In this document: positions 42,691-52,332 of the stretch, piece by piece
Numbering within the stretch: the first letter of the stretch is position 1
Layout: the number at the start of each line of letters is the position of its first letter
Assembly (NCBI RefSeq): GCF_042677865.1
Contig: NZ_JBHUDD010000057.1
Location: forward strand, 7,700 to 71,699
Length of the DNA stretch: 64,000 nt
Reading direction: 5' to 3'
Source: Lutimaribacter salitolerans
GTDB lineage: Bacteria > Pseudomonadota > Alphaproteobacteria > Rhodobacterales > Rhodobacteraceae
Translations under genes and position numbers: made by a program
Notes under the pieces: generated by a model
Told to the model about the DNA's origin: nothing
The model's database searches: none
What the model saw: the letters and a program-made list of their open reading frames with translations, nothing else

Positions 42691-44490
42691 ATGTTCCAGA
42701 GTTTCGACACCACCGCCAGCCCCGAGCATGGCCCCGCCCGACTGGCGCAGTTGCGCGACCGGATGCGGGCCGAGGGGCTGGCAGGGTTCCTTGTTCCGCG
42801 CGCCGATGCCCATCAGGGCGAATACGTCGCCCCCCATGATGCGCGGCTGGAATGGCTGACCGGGTTCACCGGATCGGCGGGCTTTTGCATCGCGTTGATG
42901 GATGTGGCCGGTGTGTTCGTCGATGGGCGCTATCGCACGCAGGTCAAGCATCAGGTCGATCTGGATGCCTTTACCCCTGTCGACTGGCCCGAGACGCAGC
43001 CCGCGCCTTGGCTGCGCCAGAAAATAGACGTCGGGCGTATCGGGTTTGACCCCTGGTTGCACACCCCGTCCGAGATCGCGCGGATCGAAAAGGGGCTGGC
43101 GGGCAGCGACATCATCCTGACCCCCTGCGCCAACCTGGTCGATCAGATCTGGCCGGATCAGCCTGCGCCGCCCGCCGGGGCCATCACCCCCTACCCCGAA
43201 CGGCTGGCAGGCGAGGCGCATGGCGACAAGATCACCCGCCTTGCCGCGCAGTTGCGCAACCAGTGGCAGCAGGCGGCGGTGATCACGCTGCCGGATTCGA
43301 TTGCATGGCTGCTCAACATCCGGGGCAGTGACATCCCGCGCAACCCGATCCCGCATGCCTTTGCGATCCTGCACGACAGCGGGCAATGCACGCTGTTCGC
43401 CGACGCCGCCAAGCTGGGCGACGATCTGCGCGCCCATCTGGGCGAGGTGGTGACGATCCGGCCCGTGGCGGCCTTTGCCCCCGCGCTGCGGTCCCTCACC
43501 GGGCCGGTGCGGGTCGATCCCGACAGCGCCCCGGTCTGGATCGTGCAGCAACTCGACGAGGCGGGCGTGACCCATGTGACAGGGCAAGACCCCTGCATCC
43601 TGCCCAAGGCCACCAAGACCCGCGCCGAAATCGCCGCCACCCGCGAGGCGCATCTGCGCGACGCCGCGGCGATGTGCGAATTCCTGTGCTGGTTCGACGC
43701 GCAATCCCCGGGCCAGATCACCGAGATCGACGTGGCCACCGCGCTGGAAGGGTTCCGCCGCTCCAGCAACGCCCTGCTGGACATCAGTTTCGAGACCATC
43801 GCCGGCACCGGCCCGCATGGCGCGATCATGCATTACCGGGTGACGCATGACACCAATGCCACGCTTGAGGATGGCCACATGATCGTGGTGGATTCGGGCG
43901 GGCAGTATCTGGATGGCACCACCGATATCACCCGCACCCTTGCGATGGGCGATGTGGGCGACGAGGAAAAGGCCTGTTTCACCCGCGTGCTGCGCGGCAT
44001 GATCGCCATATCACGCCTGCGCTTTCCGCGCGGGTTGGCCGGGCGCGATCTCGACGCTGTCGCGCGCTATCCGCTTTGGGTAGCGGGGCAGGATTTCAAC
44101 CACGGCACCGGGCATGGCGTCGGTGTCTATATGTGCGTGCACGAAGGGCCACAGCGGCTGAGCCGGGTGTCCGAGGTGCCGCTGCAACCCGGCATGATCC
44201 TGTCGAACGAGCCGGGATATTACCGTGAGGGCGCGTTCGGAATACGGCTGGAAAACCTGATCGTGGTGCAGGAGGCGCCGGACCTGCCCGGCGGTGACCC
44301 GCGCCCGATGCATGATTTCGAAACGCTGACCTATGTGCCGATCGACCGCCGCCTTGTGCTGCCCGGTCTTTTGAGCGATGAAGAACGCGACTGGTTGAAC
44401 GACTATCACGCCGCGTGCCGGGACAAGATCGCATCTCGTTTGTCGGCAAAGGCGCAGGTATGGCTGGAAACGGCCACCGCGCCGCTGTGA
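42691..44490 (+). CDS. Aminopeptidase P-like M24 metallopeptidase
   Basis: Xaa-Pro aminopeptidase-type enzyme of 599 residues in three parts: two creatinase-like N-terminal domains and a C-terminal pita-bread M24 domain. Metal ligands are recognisable: Asp pair in DSGGQYLDGTTDITR, His in HGTGHGVGVYMCVHEGP, Glu in SNEPGYYREG and Glu in IRLENL. The length and CHEGP region fit the eukaryotic-like or long bacterial aminopeptidase P. It probably recycles proline-containing peptides. Confidence 0.92.
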   Translation: MFQSFDTTASPEHGPARLAQLRDRMRAEGLAGFLVPRADAHQGEYVAPHDARLEWLTGFTGSAGFCIALMDVAGVFVDGRYRTQVKHQVDLDAFTPVDWPETQPAPWLRQKIDVGRIGFDPWLHTPSEIARIEKGLAGSDIILTPCANLVDQIWPDQPAPPAGAITPYPERLAGEAHGDKITRLAAQLRNQWQQAAVITLPDSIAWLLNIRGSDIPRNPIPHAFAILHDSGQCTLFADAAKLGDDLRAHLGEVVTIRPVAAFAPALRSLTGPVRVDPDSAPVWIVQQLDEAGVTHVTGQDPCILPKATKTRAEIAATREAHLRDAAAMCEFLCWFDAQSPGQITEIDVATALEGFRRSSNALLDISFETIAGTGPHGAIMHYRVTHDTNATLEDGHMIVVDSGGQYLDGTTDITRTLAMGDVGDEEKACFTRVLRGMIAISRLRFPRGLAGRDLDAVARYPLWVAGQDFNHGTGHGVGVYMCVHEGPQRLSRVSEVPLQPGMILSNEPGYYREGAFGIRLENLIVVQEAPDLPGGDPRPMHDFETLTYVPIDRRLVLPGLLSDEERDWLNDYHAACRDKIASRLSAKAQVWLETATAPL

Positions 44491-44561
44491 CGGATGACAC
44501 GAAACCGTCATGCAACGCGGTCACAAAGCAAAAAAACAATACTGAAAAGGGGGACTGCCAG

Positions 44562-44906
44562 ATGGCAAGCGATATCACGATCACACGGGCCGAGGGCACA
44601 TGGGTGGTGCGCGCAGGCGGCGCGGTTCTGGGCGAAAGCGCCGATGCGCTGGAACTGACCGAGGGCGACATGCCGCCGGTCATCTACTTCCCGCGCGACG
44701 ATATCGCGATGGCCTTTCTGGATGCGACCGATCACAGCACCCGTTGTCCGCACAAGGGCGATGCCAGCTATTTCTCGATCGTCACCAAAAGCCGCACGCT
44801 GGAAAACGCCGCTTGGAGCTATGAAAACCCCAAGGATGACGTCGCCCGGATCAAGGATCACCTGGCCTTCTACACCAGCGACGCCGTGGCCGTGGAGCAG
44901 TTGTAG
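44562..44906 (+). CDS. DUF427 protein
   Basis: A 114-residue protein from MASDITITRAEG. DUF427 landmarks: VIYFPRDDIAMAFLDATDHSTRCPHKGDASYFSI and WSYENPKDDVARIKDHLAFY. These small beta-rich proteins are widespread and of unknown function. The frame is open upstream into the end of the aminopeptidase gene; the chosen ATG follows GGGGGAC. Confidence 0.85.
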   Translation: MASDITITRAEGTWVVRAGGAVLGESADALELTEGDMPPVIYFPRDDIAMAFLDATDHSTRCPHKGDASYFSIVTKSRTLENAAWSYENPKDDVARIKDHLAFYTSDAVAVEQL

Positions 44907-44932
44907 GCGGCCCGGGCGCGCGTGGTCTCGTT

Positions 44933-46603
44933 CTAGGAATGCTCTTCCGCCGCCGTGGCCGACAAGGCCCGGTTGAAGGTCTTGAGAGCATCGACATGAA
45001 ACAGCGCGCCCAACAGCTTTTCACCGTCGCCCTCGGGCGTGGTGACAGGCAGGAATGGCACGCCTGCGCGGTCGAACAGCGGCATCGCCTCTTCCAGGGT
45101 CGCGTTGAAATCGACTGAAATCCCGTCCTCGATCATCTCGAGGCAGGTCTCCTCATTGGCCGTCCCCGGATCGCCAGGCTTGCGCATCAGGATCCCCGCG
45201 CGGAACATCGCCAGCAGATAGGCCTGCGGACCGGCGGCCAGATGCACGCCCCGCCGCTCCAGCTGTGTCAGAAAAAACGAACGGTCCACCAGACGCGAGG
45301 CGATGGCGGTCGAGACCGACACCGATACCATCACCGCCAGCCCGGTCTGCCAGTCGCCGGTCAGTTCGAACACGATTAGCGTGGTCGAGATCGGCGCGCC
45401 CAGCACGGCCGCGGCAACAGCGCCCATGCCCGCCAGCGCATACAGTGACAGGCTGCCCGAGACATCGGGAAACAGCCCCGTCGCGAACAGCCCAAAGGCC
45501 AGCCCGGTCAGCGCCCCCATCATCAGCGAGGGCGAGAACACCCCCCCGCCCATACGCCCGCCGATGGTGATGGCGACCGCCAGGCATTTCAACACGGCGA
45601 ACACAACCGCCTCGTGCCACATCAACTGCCCGGTCAGTGCCAGCGACGTGGTTTCATACCCGACCCCTATGATATGCGGAAAGCCGATGGCGATCACGCC
45701 CAGCAGCGCCCCCGCCAGCGTGGGCCGCAACCAGCACGGCAGACCGGTGCGCGCCTGCATCGCGTTGCCCAGATCCTCGGCCAGAAAGATCGCGCGCATG
45801 AACAGCACCGCCACCGCGCCGCAGACCAGCCCCAGCAGCAGAAAGGCGGGCAGTTCCTGATAGAATTGCAGGTCCGTCGCCTGCGGCAGGGTGAACTCGG
45901 TCACACCGCCGAATTCCAGCCGGTTGATCACCGTGCCAGCCGCCGACGCGATGACGATGGGGGCAAAGGCATGCACCGCGAAATGGCGCAACACCACCTC
46001 AAGCGCGAACAGCGCCCCGGCGATGGGCGCGTTGAAACTGGCCGACACGGCGGCGGCCACGGCACAGCCCAACAGGTCGCGCCCGGTGATGCCATCCGCC
46101 GCGATCCGGTTGCTGACCCAGGTCGAGATCACCCCGGCGATATGCACCACCGGCCCTTCGCGCCCGGACGACCCCCCCGATCCCAGCGTGATCATCGACG
46201 CCAGCGCCGAGGCGATACCGGCCTTTTTCTCGACCCGCCCGTTGTTCATCGCCGCGCCTTCGATCACGTCGGCCACCGACCGTACGCGCCCGTCGGGTGT
46301 GAACCAGTGAAGGATCAACCCCACAACGGTACCGCCCGCCACCGGGATCAGCAGCACCCAGTACCAGGGCAGCGTTTCGGCATAGCTGTGCAGGCGAGCC
46401 GCGTCGTCGATGCCATACAGCAGCGTTTGCAGCGCCTCGATTCCCTTGCGGAAAAACAGCGCGGCGAATCCGGCGGCAATGCCGATGGCCAGCGCGATCA
46501 GCCAGAACTGGAACTTTGACGACCCCTGCGTGCGCAGCAATCGCCAGGCGTCGCGAAATCCGCCGATCATGCCGCGCCATTGCTCTATCAGAAACTGCCG
46601 CAC
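44933..46603 (-). CDS. ClC-family chloride channel/transporter with C-terminal CBS region
   Basis: A 556-residue ClC protein. Ion-path motifs are visible: GSGGSSGREGPVVH (GxEGP-type), NAPIAGALFALE, GGRMGGGVFSPSLMMGA (GxFxP) and LGAPISTTLIVFELTGDW. About eighteen helices precede a cytoplasmic CBS-like region (SVDFNATLEEAMPLFDRAGVPFLPVTTPEG). I choose the GTG at 46603 (VRQFLIEQWRG) since GGCAGG precedes it; an ATG at 46738 would overlap the divergent gene. Channel versus proton-coupled exchanger is not settled. Confidence 0.88.
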   Translation of the reverse strand: MRQFLIEQWRGMIGGFRDAWRLLRTQGSSKFQFWLIALAIGIAAGFAALFFRKGIEALQTLLYGIDDAARLHSYAETLPWYWVLLIPVAGGTVVGLILHWFTPDGRVRSVADVIEGAAMNNGRVEKKAGIASALASMITLGSGGSSGREGPVVHIAGVISTWVSNRIAADGITGRDLLGCAVAAAVSASFNAPIAGALFALEVVLRHFAVHAFAPIVIASAAGTVINRLEFGGVTEFTLPQATDLQFYQELPAFLLLGLVCGAVAVLFMRAIFLAEDLGNAMQARTGLPCWLRPTLAGALLGVIAIGFPHIIGVGYETTSLALTGQLMWHEAVVFAVLKCLAVAITIGGRMGGGVFSPSLMMGALTGLAFGLFATGLFPDVSGSLSLYALAGMGAVAAAVLGAPISTTLIVFELTGDWQTGLAVMVSVSVSTAIASRLVDRSFFLTQLERRGVHLAAGPQAYLLAMFRAGILMRKPGDPGTANEETCLEMIEDGISVDFNATLEEAMPLFDRAGVPFLPVTTPEGDGEKLLGALFHVDALKTFNRALSATAAEEHS

Positions 46604-46673
46604 GACCTGCCCTTTTCCCCCGCTGTCGCCTGCCCTATTGTGGCGCGAAATCACCTGACGACGGAGAACCACG

Positions 46674-48050
46674 ATGACGATCCCGGCCGCGCTGGATGCG
46701 CTTGACCAAGTGTTAGGCCAACGGCTGAGCCGGTCCAAGCCCGATCTGGACCAACATGCCGCATCCGAGACGTGGTTTGCCGCCGCGCCCCCCGATGCCG
46801 TGGCCTATCCACAAGACACCGACGAGGTCTCGGCGCTGATGGCGATCTGCGCGCAGCACGATTGCCCGGTGATCGGCTGGGGGGCCGGCACCTCGCTTGA
46901 AGGGCAGGCGCAGGCGTTCTCGGGCGGTGTGGTGGTGGATTTCCGGCACATGGACAAGGTGCTGGAAATCAACGCCGAGGATATGGATGTGCGCGTGCAG
47001 CCCGGCATCACCCGCGAGGCGCTGAACACCGAATTGCGCGCGACGGGTTTGTTCTTTCCGGTCGATCCGGGCGCCAATGCCAGCCTGGGCGGCATGGCGA
47101 TGACCCGCGCCAGCGGCACCACGGCGGTCAGATATGGCACCATGCGCGACAACGTGCTGGGAATGGAGGTGGTGCTGGCCGACGGGCGGGTGATCCGCAC
47201 CGGCACGCGGGCGCGCAAATCATCTGCAGGCTACGATCTGACCGGGCTGATGGTCGGGTCCGAGGGCACGCTTGGGCTGGTCACCGAACTGACCCTGCGC
47301 CTGCAAGGCCAGCCTGAGGCGATCACCGCCGCCGTCTGCGCCTTTCCCGACATGGGGGCTGCCGTGGGCGCGGTGATCGAGGTGATCCAGACCGGCCTGC
47401 CGATGGCGCGGATCGAATTCGTCGATGCCGCCATGGCGCGCATCTTCAACGCGGCCAGCGGCGCGGACATGCCCGAAACCCCGCATCTGATGGTGGAATT
47501 TCACGGCTCGGCGGGCGGCGTGCAGGAACAGGCCAAAGCCTTTGGCGACATCGTGCGCGACCATGGGGCCACCGGGTTCGACTGGGCCACCCGCCCCGAG
47601 GACCGCAACAGGCTGTGGGAGATGCGCCACCGCGCGCATTGGTCCACGCTGGCCAGCGCGCCGGGCAAGCGCGCGCTGGTGACGGACATCTGCGTGCCGA
47701 TCTCGGCGCTGGCGCAGGCGGTCGAGGAGACCGCCGCCGACATCGCCGCCAGCCCCGTCACCGGGCCGATTCTGGGCCATGTGGGCGATGGCAATTTCCA
47801 CGCCATCCTGCTGTTCGACCCCGCCGACGCGGAGGAACTGGCCACGGTCAAGGACCTGTCGCACCGCATGGCGACCCGCGCGCTGGCGATGGGCGGCACC
47901 TGCACCGGCGAGCATGGCATCGGCGTGGGCAAGCTGGGTTACATGCAGGCCGAACATGGCGAGGCGTGGGCGGTCATGGGCGCGCTGAAAGCGGCGCTGG
48001 ACCCCGGCAATATCCTCAACCCCGGCAAGCTGGTGCCGCAGGGGGGCTAG
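46674..48050 (+). CDS. FAD-linked D-2-hydroxyacid (D-lactate) dehydrogenase, GlcD/LDHD type
   Basis: Flavoprotein of 458 residues. The PCMH-type FAD-binding half has GWGAGTSLEGQAQ, VDPGANASLGGMAMTRASGTTAVRYG and MVGSEGTLGLVTELTLRL. The C-terminal half has HVGDGNFHAILLFDP and TCTGEHGIGVGKLGYM, the substrate/metal histidines of the family, and the closing ALDPGNILNPGKL. D-lactate or another D-2-hydroxyacid is oxidised; no glycolate-oxidase partners are adjacent. It is divergent from the ClC gene. Confidence 0.9.
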   Translation: MTIPAALDALDQVLGQRLSRSKPDLDQHAASETWFAAAPPDAVAYPQDTDEVSALMAICAQHDCPVIGWGAGTSLEGQAQAFSGGVVVDFRHMDKVLEINAEDMDVRVQPGITREALNTELRATGLFFPVDPGANASLGGMAMTRASGTTAVRYGTMRDNVLGMEVVLADGRVIRTGTRARKSSAGYDLTGLMVGSEGTLGLVTELTLRLQGQPEAITAAVCAFPDMGAAVGAVIEVIQTGLPMARIEFVDAAMARIFNAASGADMPETPHLMVEFHGSAGGVQEQAKAFGDIVRDHGATGFDWATRPEDRNRLWEMRHRAHWSTLASAPGKRALVTDICVPISALAQAVEETAADIAASPVTGPILGHVGDGNFHAILLFDPADAEELATVKDLSHRMATRALAMGGTCTGEHGIGVGKLGYMQAEHGEAWAVMGALKAALDPGNILNPGKLVPQGG

Positions 48051-48118
48051 CCTGCCTTCCCCTTTGACACGCAACAGGCTAGAGACGCTGCAAATTCCGG
48101 ATCACGAGAGGCAAGCCA

Positions 48119-51100
48119 ATGGGCATGGACAAGACCTTTGACGCCGCCGAGGCCGAACCGCGGCTGTATCAGGCATGGATGGAGGCCGGGGCATTCCGCG
48201 CCGGGGCCAATGCGTCGCGCGACGAAAGCTTTACCATCATGATCCCGCCGCCCAACGTGACCGGGGCTTTGCATGTCGGCCATGCCTTCAACAACACGCT
48301 TCAGGATGTGCTGGTGCGCTGGCACCGGATGCGCGGCTTCGACACGCTGTGGCAGCCCGGGCAGGATCACGCGGGCATCGCCACGCAGTTGCAGGTGGAA
48401 AAACTGCTCAAGAGCAGCGGCCAGCCGGGCCGCCGCGAGTTGGGCCGCGAGGCGTTTCTGGGCAAGGTCTGGGACTGGAAGGCGCAGTATGGCGACACCA
48501 TCATCACGCAGTTGCAGCGGCTGGGCTGTTCCTGCGACTGGGAGCGCAACGCCTTTACCATGTCCGGCGCACCCGGCGCGCCCGAGGCCGACAGCGCGGG
48601 CAATTTCCACGACGCCGTGATCAAGGTCTTTGTCGAGATGTACACCAAGGGCCTGATCTATCGCGGCAAGCGGCTGGTCAACTGGGACCCGCATTTCGAG
48701 ACCGCGATTTCCGACCTTGAGGTCGAGAATATCGAGGTCGACGGCCACATGTGGCACTTCAAATACCCGCTGGCGGGCGGGGCCACCTATACCTACGTCG
48801 AAAAGGACGAGGACGGGAACACGCTTTTCGAGGAGGAGCGCGATTACATCAGCATCGCGACCACCCGGCCCGAAACCATGCTGGGCGATGGCGCGGTGGC
48901 GGTGCACCCGTCCGACGAACGCTATGCGCCCATCGTCGGCAAGCTGTGCGAGATTCCGGTGGGGCCAAAGGAACATCGCCGCCTGATCCCGATCATCACC
49001 GACGACTACCCCGACCCCGATTTCGGCAGCGGCGCGGTCAAGATCACCGGCGCGCATGATTTCAACGACTATGGCGTGGCAAAACGTGGCGGCATCCCGT
49101 GCTATCGCCTGATGGACACGCGCGGGGCGATGCGCGCCGATGGCGCCCGCTATGCCGAGGCCGCCGCCATTGCGCAGGCCGTGGCCAATGGCGAGCGGGA
49201 ACTGACCGAGGCCGAGGCGGACGCGCTGAACCTTGTGCCCGACCACCTGCGCGGGCTGGACAGGTTCGAGGCGCGTGACCGCGTGGTCGAAGAGATCACC
49301 GCCGAAGGGTTGGCCGTGATGACATTGGCGACGGACCCGCGTCTAGGCAAGGCCGCCGAGAAAGCCCCGGTCGAGCCGTCTGAAGGCGGCGAGATGCGCA
49401 CCGAGGATCAGAACCTTGTGCCGCTGGTCGAGGCGAAAAAGATCATGCAGCCCTTTGGCGACCGCTCGGGCGTGGTGATCGAGCCGATGCTGACCGATCA
49501 GTGGTTCGTCGATGCGCAAAAGGTCGTCGGCCCCGCGCTGGACGCCGTGCGCGACGGGCGCACCAAGATCATGCCCGAAAGCGGCGAAAAGACCTATTTC
49601 CACTGGCTCGAGAATATCGAGCCGTGGTGCATCAGCCGCCAGTTGTGGTGGGGGCACCAGATTCCGGTGTGGTATGGGTTCGACCTGTCCGGCGCAGGAT
49701 TCACCGACGACGAAGGCGACGGCGCGCTGGACCTTGTGGAAATGGCCCGGCTGCTTGACATGCAACGGCTGCTGCAGGGCGATGAGCGGCACCACGCGGC
49801 AACCGATTTCGACACGGTCAAAGCGCAGTTCGGCGATGTGCTGGCAAGCCTGCCGACACCGCTGAACCATGCAAGACTGGTCGAAGTGGCCGACCGTCAC
49901 GAGGCCGCGCAGACCTTCGCGGCAAGCCTTGCCGAGTACGAGGCGAACGATCAGGACCCGACCCTGCTGGTCTATCCCGTCTGGCGCGACCCCGACGTTC
50001 TGGACACGTGGTTTTCGTCCGGTCTGTGGCCCATCGGCACGCTGGGCTGGCCCGAGGACACGCCCGAGATGCGCAGGTATTTCCCCACCGATGTGTTGAT
50101 CACCGGGTTCGACATCCTGTTCTTCTGGGTGGCGCGGATGATGATGATGCAACTGGCCGTGGTCGATCAGGTGCCGTTCCACACCGTCTACCTGCACCAG
50201 CTTGTGCGCGACGAAAAGGGACAGAAGATGTCCAAGACCAAGGGGAACGTGATCGACCCCCTTGATATCGTGGACGATTACGGCGCCGATGCGCTGCGGT
50301 TCACCATGGCGCAGATGGCAGCCATCGGCGGCGTGCTGAAGCTGAGCCGCGACCGGATCAAGGGCTATCGCAACTTTGGCACCAAGCTGTGGAACGCCTG
50401 CCGCTTTGCCGAGATGAATGGCGTCTGGGAGGGGCACGCGACGCAAGCCGCCCCGCCCGCCGCCACGGCCACGGTCAACCGCTGGATCATCGGGGAAACC
50501 GGGCGCGTGCGCGAAACCGTGGATCAGGCCCTGAGCGAGTATCGGTTCAATGACGCGGCCAATACGCTTTATGCCTTTGTCTGGGGGCGGGTCTGCGACT
50601 GGTACGTGGAATTCTCGAAACCGCTGCTGGCCGAGGGCGCGGCGGAACGCGACGAGACGCAAAAGGTGATGGCCTGGGTGCTGGATCAGTGCATGATCCT
50701 GCTGCACCCGATCATGCCCTACATGACCGAGGAGCTGTGGGGCCAGACCGGCACGCGCGCCAGGATGCTGGTCCACGCAGACTGGCCGGGCTACGGGGCC
50801 GAGCTGGCCGATGCGCAGGCCGACCGCGAGATGGGCTGGGTGATCGGGCTGATCGAAGAGGTGCGATCAGTGCGCGCGCAGATGCATGTGCCCGCCGGGG
50901 CCTATGTGCCGCTGCTGGTGACAGGTCTTGGCGCCGAGCAACGCGCGGCCTGGGCGCGCAACGAGGTGCTGGCAAGGCGGCTGGCGCGGATCGAGACGCT
51001 GACCGAAGCCGACAGCTTTCCCAAGGGCACGGCGACGATTGCGATGGAGGGCGGCACGTTCGGGCTGCCATTGGCCGATATCATCGACGTGGCCGAGGAA

Positions 51101-51295
51101 AAGGCGCGGCTGGAAAAGACGCTTGGCAAGCTGGCCAAGGAACTGGGCGGGCTGCGCGGGCGGCTGAACAACCCCAACTTCGTCGCCAGCGCGCCCGAAG
51201 AGGTGGTGATCGAGACGCGCGAGACGCTGGCCGCGAAAGAGGGTGAAGAGGCGCAGATCAAGGCCGCCATCGCGCGGCTGGCCGAACTGGGCTGA
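48119..51295 (+). CDS. valS: Valyl-tRNA synthetase with an enlarged insertion
   Basis: Class I synthetase of 1058 residues; bacterial ValRS is usually about 880-950. HIGH motif HVGH is at 52-55, KMSKT at 703-707, the CP1 editing domain contains TTRPETMLGDGAV and GSGAVKITGAHDFNDY, and the C-terminal coiled coil (EEKARLEKTLGKLAKELGGLRG) is present. Between WWGHQIPVW (about 510) and DVLDTWFSSGLW (about 626) lie about 110 residues, versus roughly 35 in the E. coli enzyme. A GAGAGG-like site precedes the ATG. Confidence 0.96.
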   Translation: MGMDKTFDAAEAEPRLYQAWMEAGAFRAGANASRDESFTIMIPPPNVTGALHVGHAFNNTLQDVLVRWHRMRGFDTLWQPGQDHAGIATQLQVEKLLKSSGQPGRRELGREAFLGKVWDWKAQYGDTIITQLQRLGCSCDWERNAFTMSGAPGAPEADSAGNFHDAVIKVFVEMYTKGLIYRGKRLVNWDPHFETAISDLEVENIEVDGHMWHFKYPLAGGATYTYVEKDEDGNTLFEEERDYISIATTRPETMLGDGAVAVHPSDERYAPIVGKLCEIPVGPKEHRRLIPIITDDYPDPDFGSGAVKITGAHDFNDYGVAKRGGIPCYRLMDTRGAMRADGARYAEAAAIAQAVANGERELTEAEADALNLVPDHLRGLDRFEARDRVVEEITAEGLAVMTLATDPRLGKAAEKAPVEPSEGGEMRTEDQNLVPLVEAKKIMQPFGDRSGVVIEPMLTDQWFVDAQKVVGPALDAVRDGRTKIMPESGEKTYFHWLENIEPWCISRQLWWGHQIPVWYGFDLSGAGFTDDEGDGALDLVEMARLLDMQRLLQGDERHHAATDFDTVKAQFGDVLASLPTPLNHARLVEVADRHEAAQTFAASLAEYEANDQDPTLLVYPVWRDPDVLDTWFSSGLWPIGTLGWPEDTPEMRRYFPTDVLITGFDILFFWVARMMMMQLAVVDQVPFHTVYLHQLVRDEKGQKMSKTKGNVIDPLDIVDDYGADALRFTMAQMAAIGGVLKLSRDRIKGYRNFGTKLWNACRFAEMNGVWEGHATQAAPPAATATVNRWIIGETGRVRETVDQALSEYRFNDAANTLYAFVWGRVCDWYVEFSKPLLAEGAAERDETQKVMAWVLDQCMILLHPIMPYMTEELWGQTGTRARMLVHADWPGYGAELADAQADREMGWVIGLIEEVRSVRAQMHVPAGAYVPLLVTGLGAEQRAAWARNEVLARRLARIETLTEADSFPKGTATIAMEGGTFGLPLADIIDVAEEKARLEKTLGKLAKELGGLRGRLNNPNFVASAPEEVVIETRETLAAKEGEEAQIKAAIARLAELG

Positions 51296-51323
51296 GGCAG
51301 TCTGGTCCCTGCGGGGCGGGTCA

Positions 51324-51410
51324 GGGGGGCGCTGCCCCCCCTTGGTTTAGCGGGGGGCGCTGCCCCCCGTCCCCTTGCAGGGGACTCCCCCCGGGATATT
51401 TGTAGAGAGA
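51324..51410 (+). repeat. Modular three-part intergenic repeat, copy D, with doubled first hairpin
   Basis: Hairpin 1 GGGGGGCGCTGCCCCCC occurs twice (51324-51340 and 51352-51368). Hairpin 2 GTCCCCT-TGC-AGGGGAC is at 51369-51385 and the tail TCCCCCCGGGATATTTG follows from 51386. The tail diverges from copies A-C after the CCGG core. It lies between valS and the convergent enoyl-CoA hydratase gene. Confidence 0.7.
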
Positions 51411-51425
51411 GGAAACCGGCAGCGG

Positions 51426-52214
51426 TCAGCCGAAGTTCGGCGCGCGGCCTTGCATGTTGGCGGCGATGATTTCCATCTGATGCGGCTTGCCGATCAGCTC
51501 GGCCTGTTCGCGGCTTTCCTCGTACAGCACGGTTGCAGCATCCGCGCCGCTTTCGGCCACGTCGATCAGGCGTTTGGCCGCGCGCGTGCCGCTGGGCGAT
51601 TTGCCCGCGATGACCTGCGCCAGCACGCGGGCGTCCTCAAGCGGGGTGTCGGACAGGCGTGTGACAAGGCCCATCCCCTGCCCTTCGGCGGCGGTCAGCG
51701 GCTCGGCGGTATAGGTCAGCAGGCGCAGCACGTCCGAGCGCAGCAGATGCGGCCAGATCACCATGCCGCCCATGTCGGGGACAAGGCCCCATTTCGCCTC
51801 CATGATCGCCAGCTTGGTCTCGGGATGCGCGATGCGGATGCAGGCGCCCATGGCCAGTTGCAGACCCGCGCCATAGGCCACGCCCTGCATCGCGGCGATC
51901 ACCGGAACCGGCACTTTGCGCCAGACCATACAGACCTCTTGCATCAGGTTGCTGTCGCCATGGGTGCGCGGCATCACCCGCTCGACCGGGTCTTGCGCGG
52001 CGAATTTGGCAAAGCTGGCCACGTCCAGCCCGGCGCAGAATCCCCGCCCCTCGCCCGACAGCACGACGGCGCGGATGTCGGTGTTGTCGATCAGGGCGGT
52101 GCCTGCCGCCACAATTGCCTCGGCCATGTCGGGATCGACGGCGTTCATCTTGTCGCCCCGGGTCAGCGTGACATGGGCGATGTGGTCCTTGATTTCGGTT
52201 GTGACGCGGCTCAT
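51426..52214 (-). CDS. Enoyl-CoA hydratase/isomerase family protein
   Basis: Crotonase-fold protein of 262 residues from MSRVTTEIKDHIAHV, with GGGAGGG upstream of the chosen start. The oxyanion-hole segments are VLSGEGRGFCAGLDVASF and GVAYGAGLQLAMGACIRIA, and the LAIMEAKWGLVPDMGG segment holds the usual position of a catalytic glutamate. Substrate cannot be told from sequence. It is divergent from the HisC-like gene. Confidence 0.88.
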   Translation of the reverse strand: MSRVTTEIKDHIAHVTLTRGDKMNAVDPDMAEAIVAAGTALIDNTDIRAVVLSGEGRGFCAGLDVASFAKFAAQDPVERVMPRTHGDSNLMQEVCMVWRKVPVPVIAAMQGVAYGAGLQLAMGACIRIAHPETKLAIMEAKWGLVPDMGGMVIWPHLLRSDVLRLLTYTAEPLTAAEGQGMGLVTRLSDTPLEDARVLAQVIAGKSPSGTRAAKRLIDVAESGADAATVLYEESREQAELIGKPHQMEIIAANMQGRAPNFG

Positions 52215-52332
52215 CTGGGCCCTCCCTTTCGCTTTTGACGCAGCTTCGCCCGAAGCGCGCGCGCAGGGCAAGCCTGCCCTTGCGTCGCAAACCCGCTTGC
52301 CCCCGCCGCATCTGTCGCGTTATGCCATTGCC

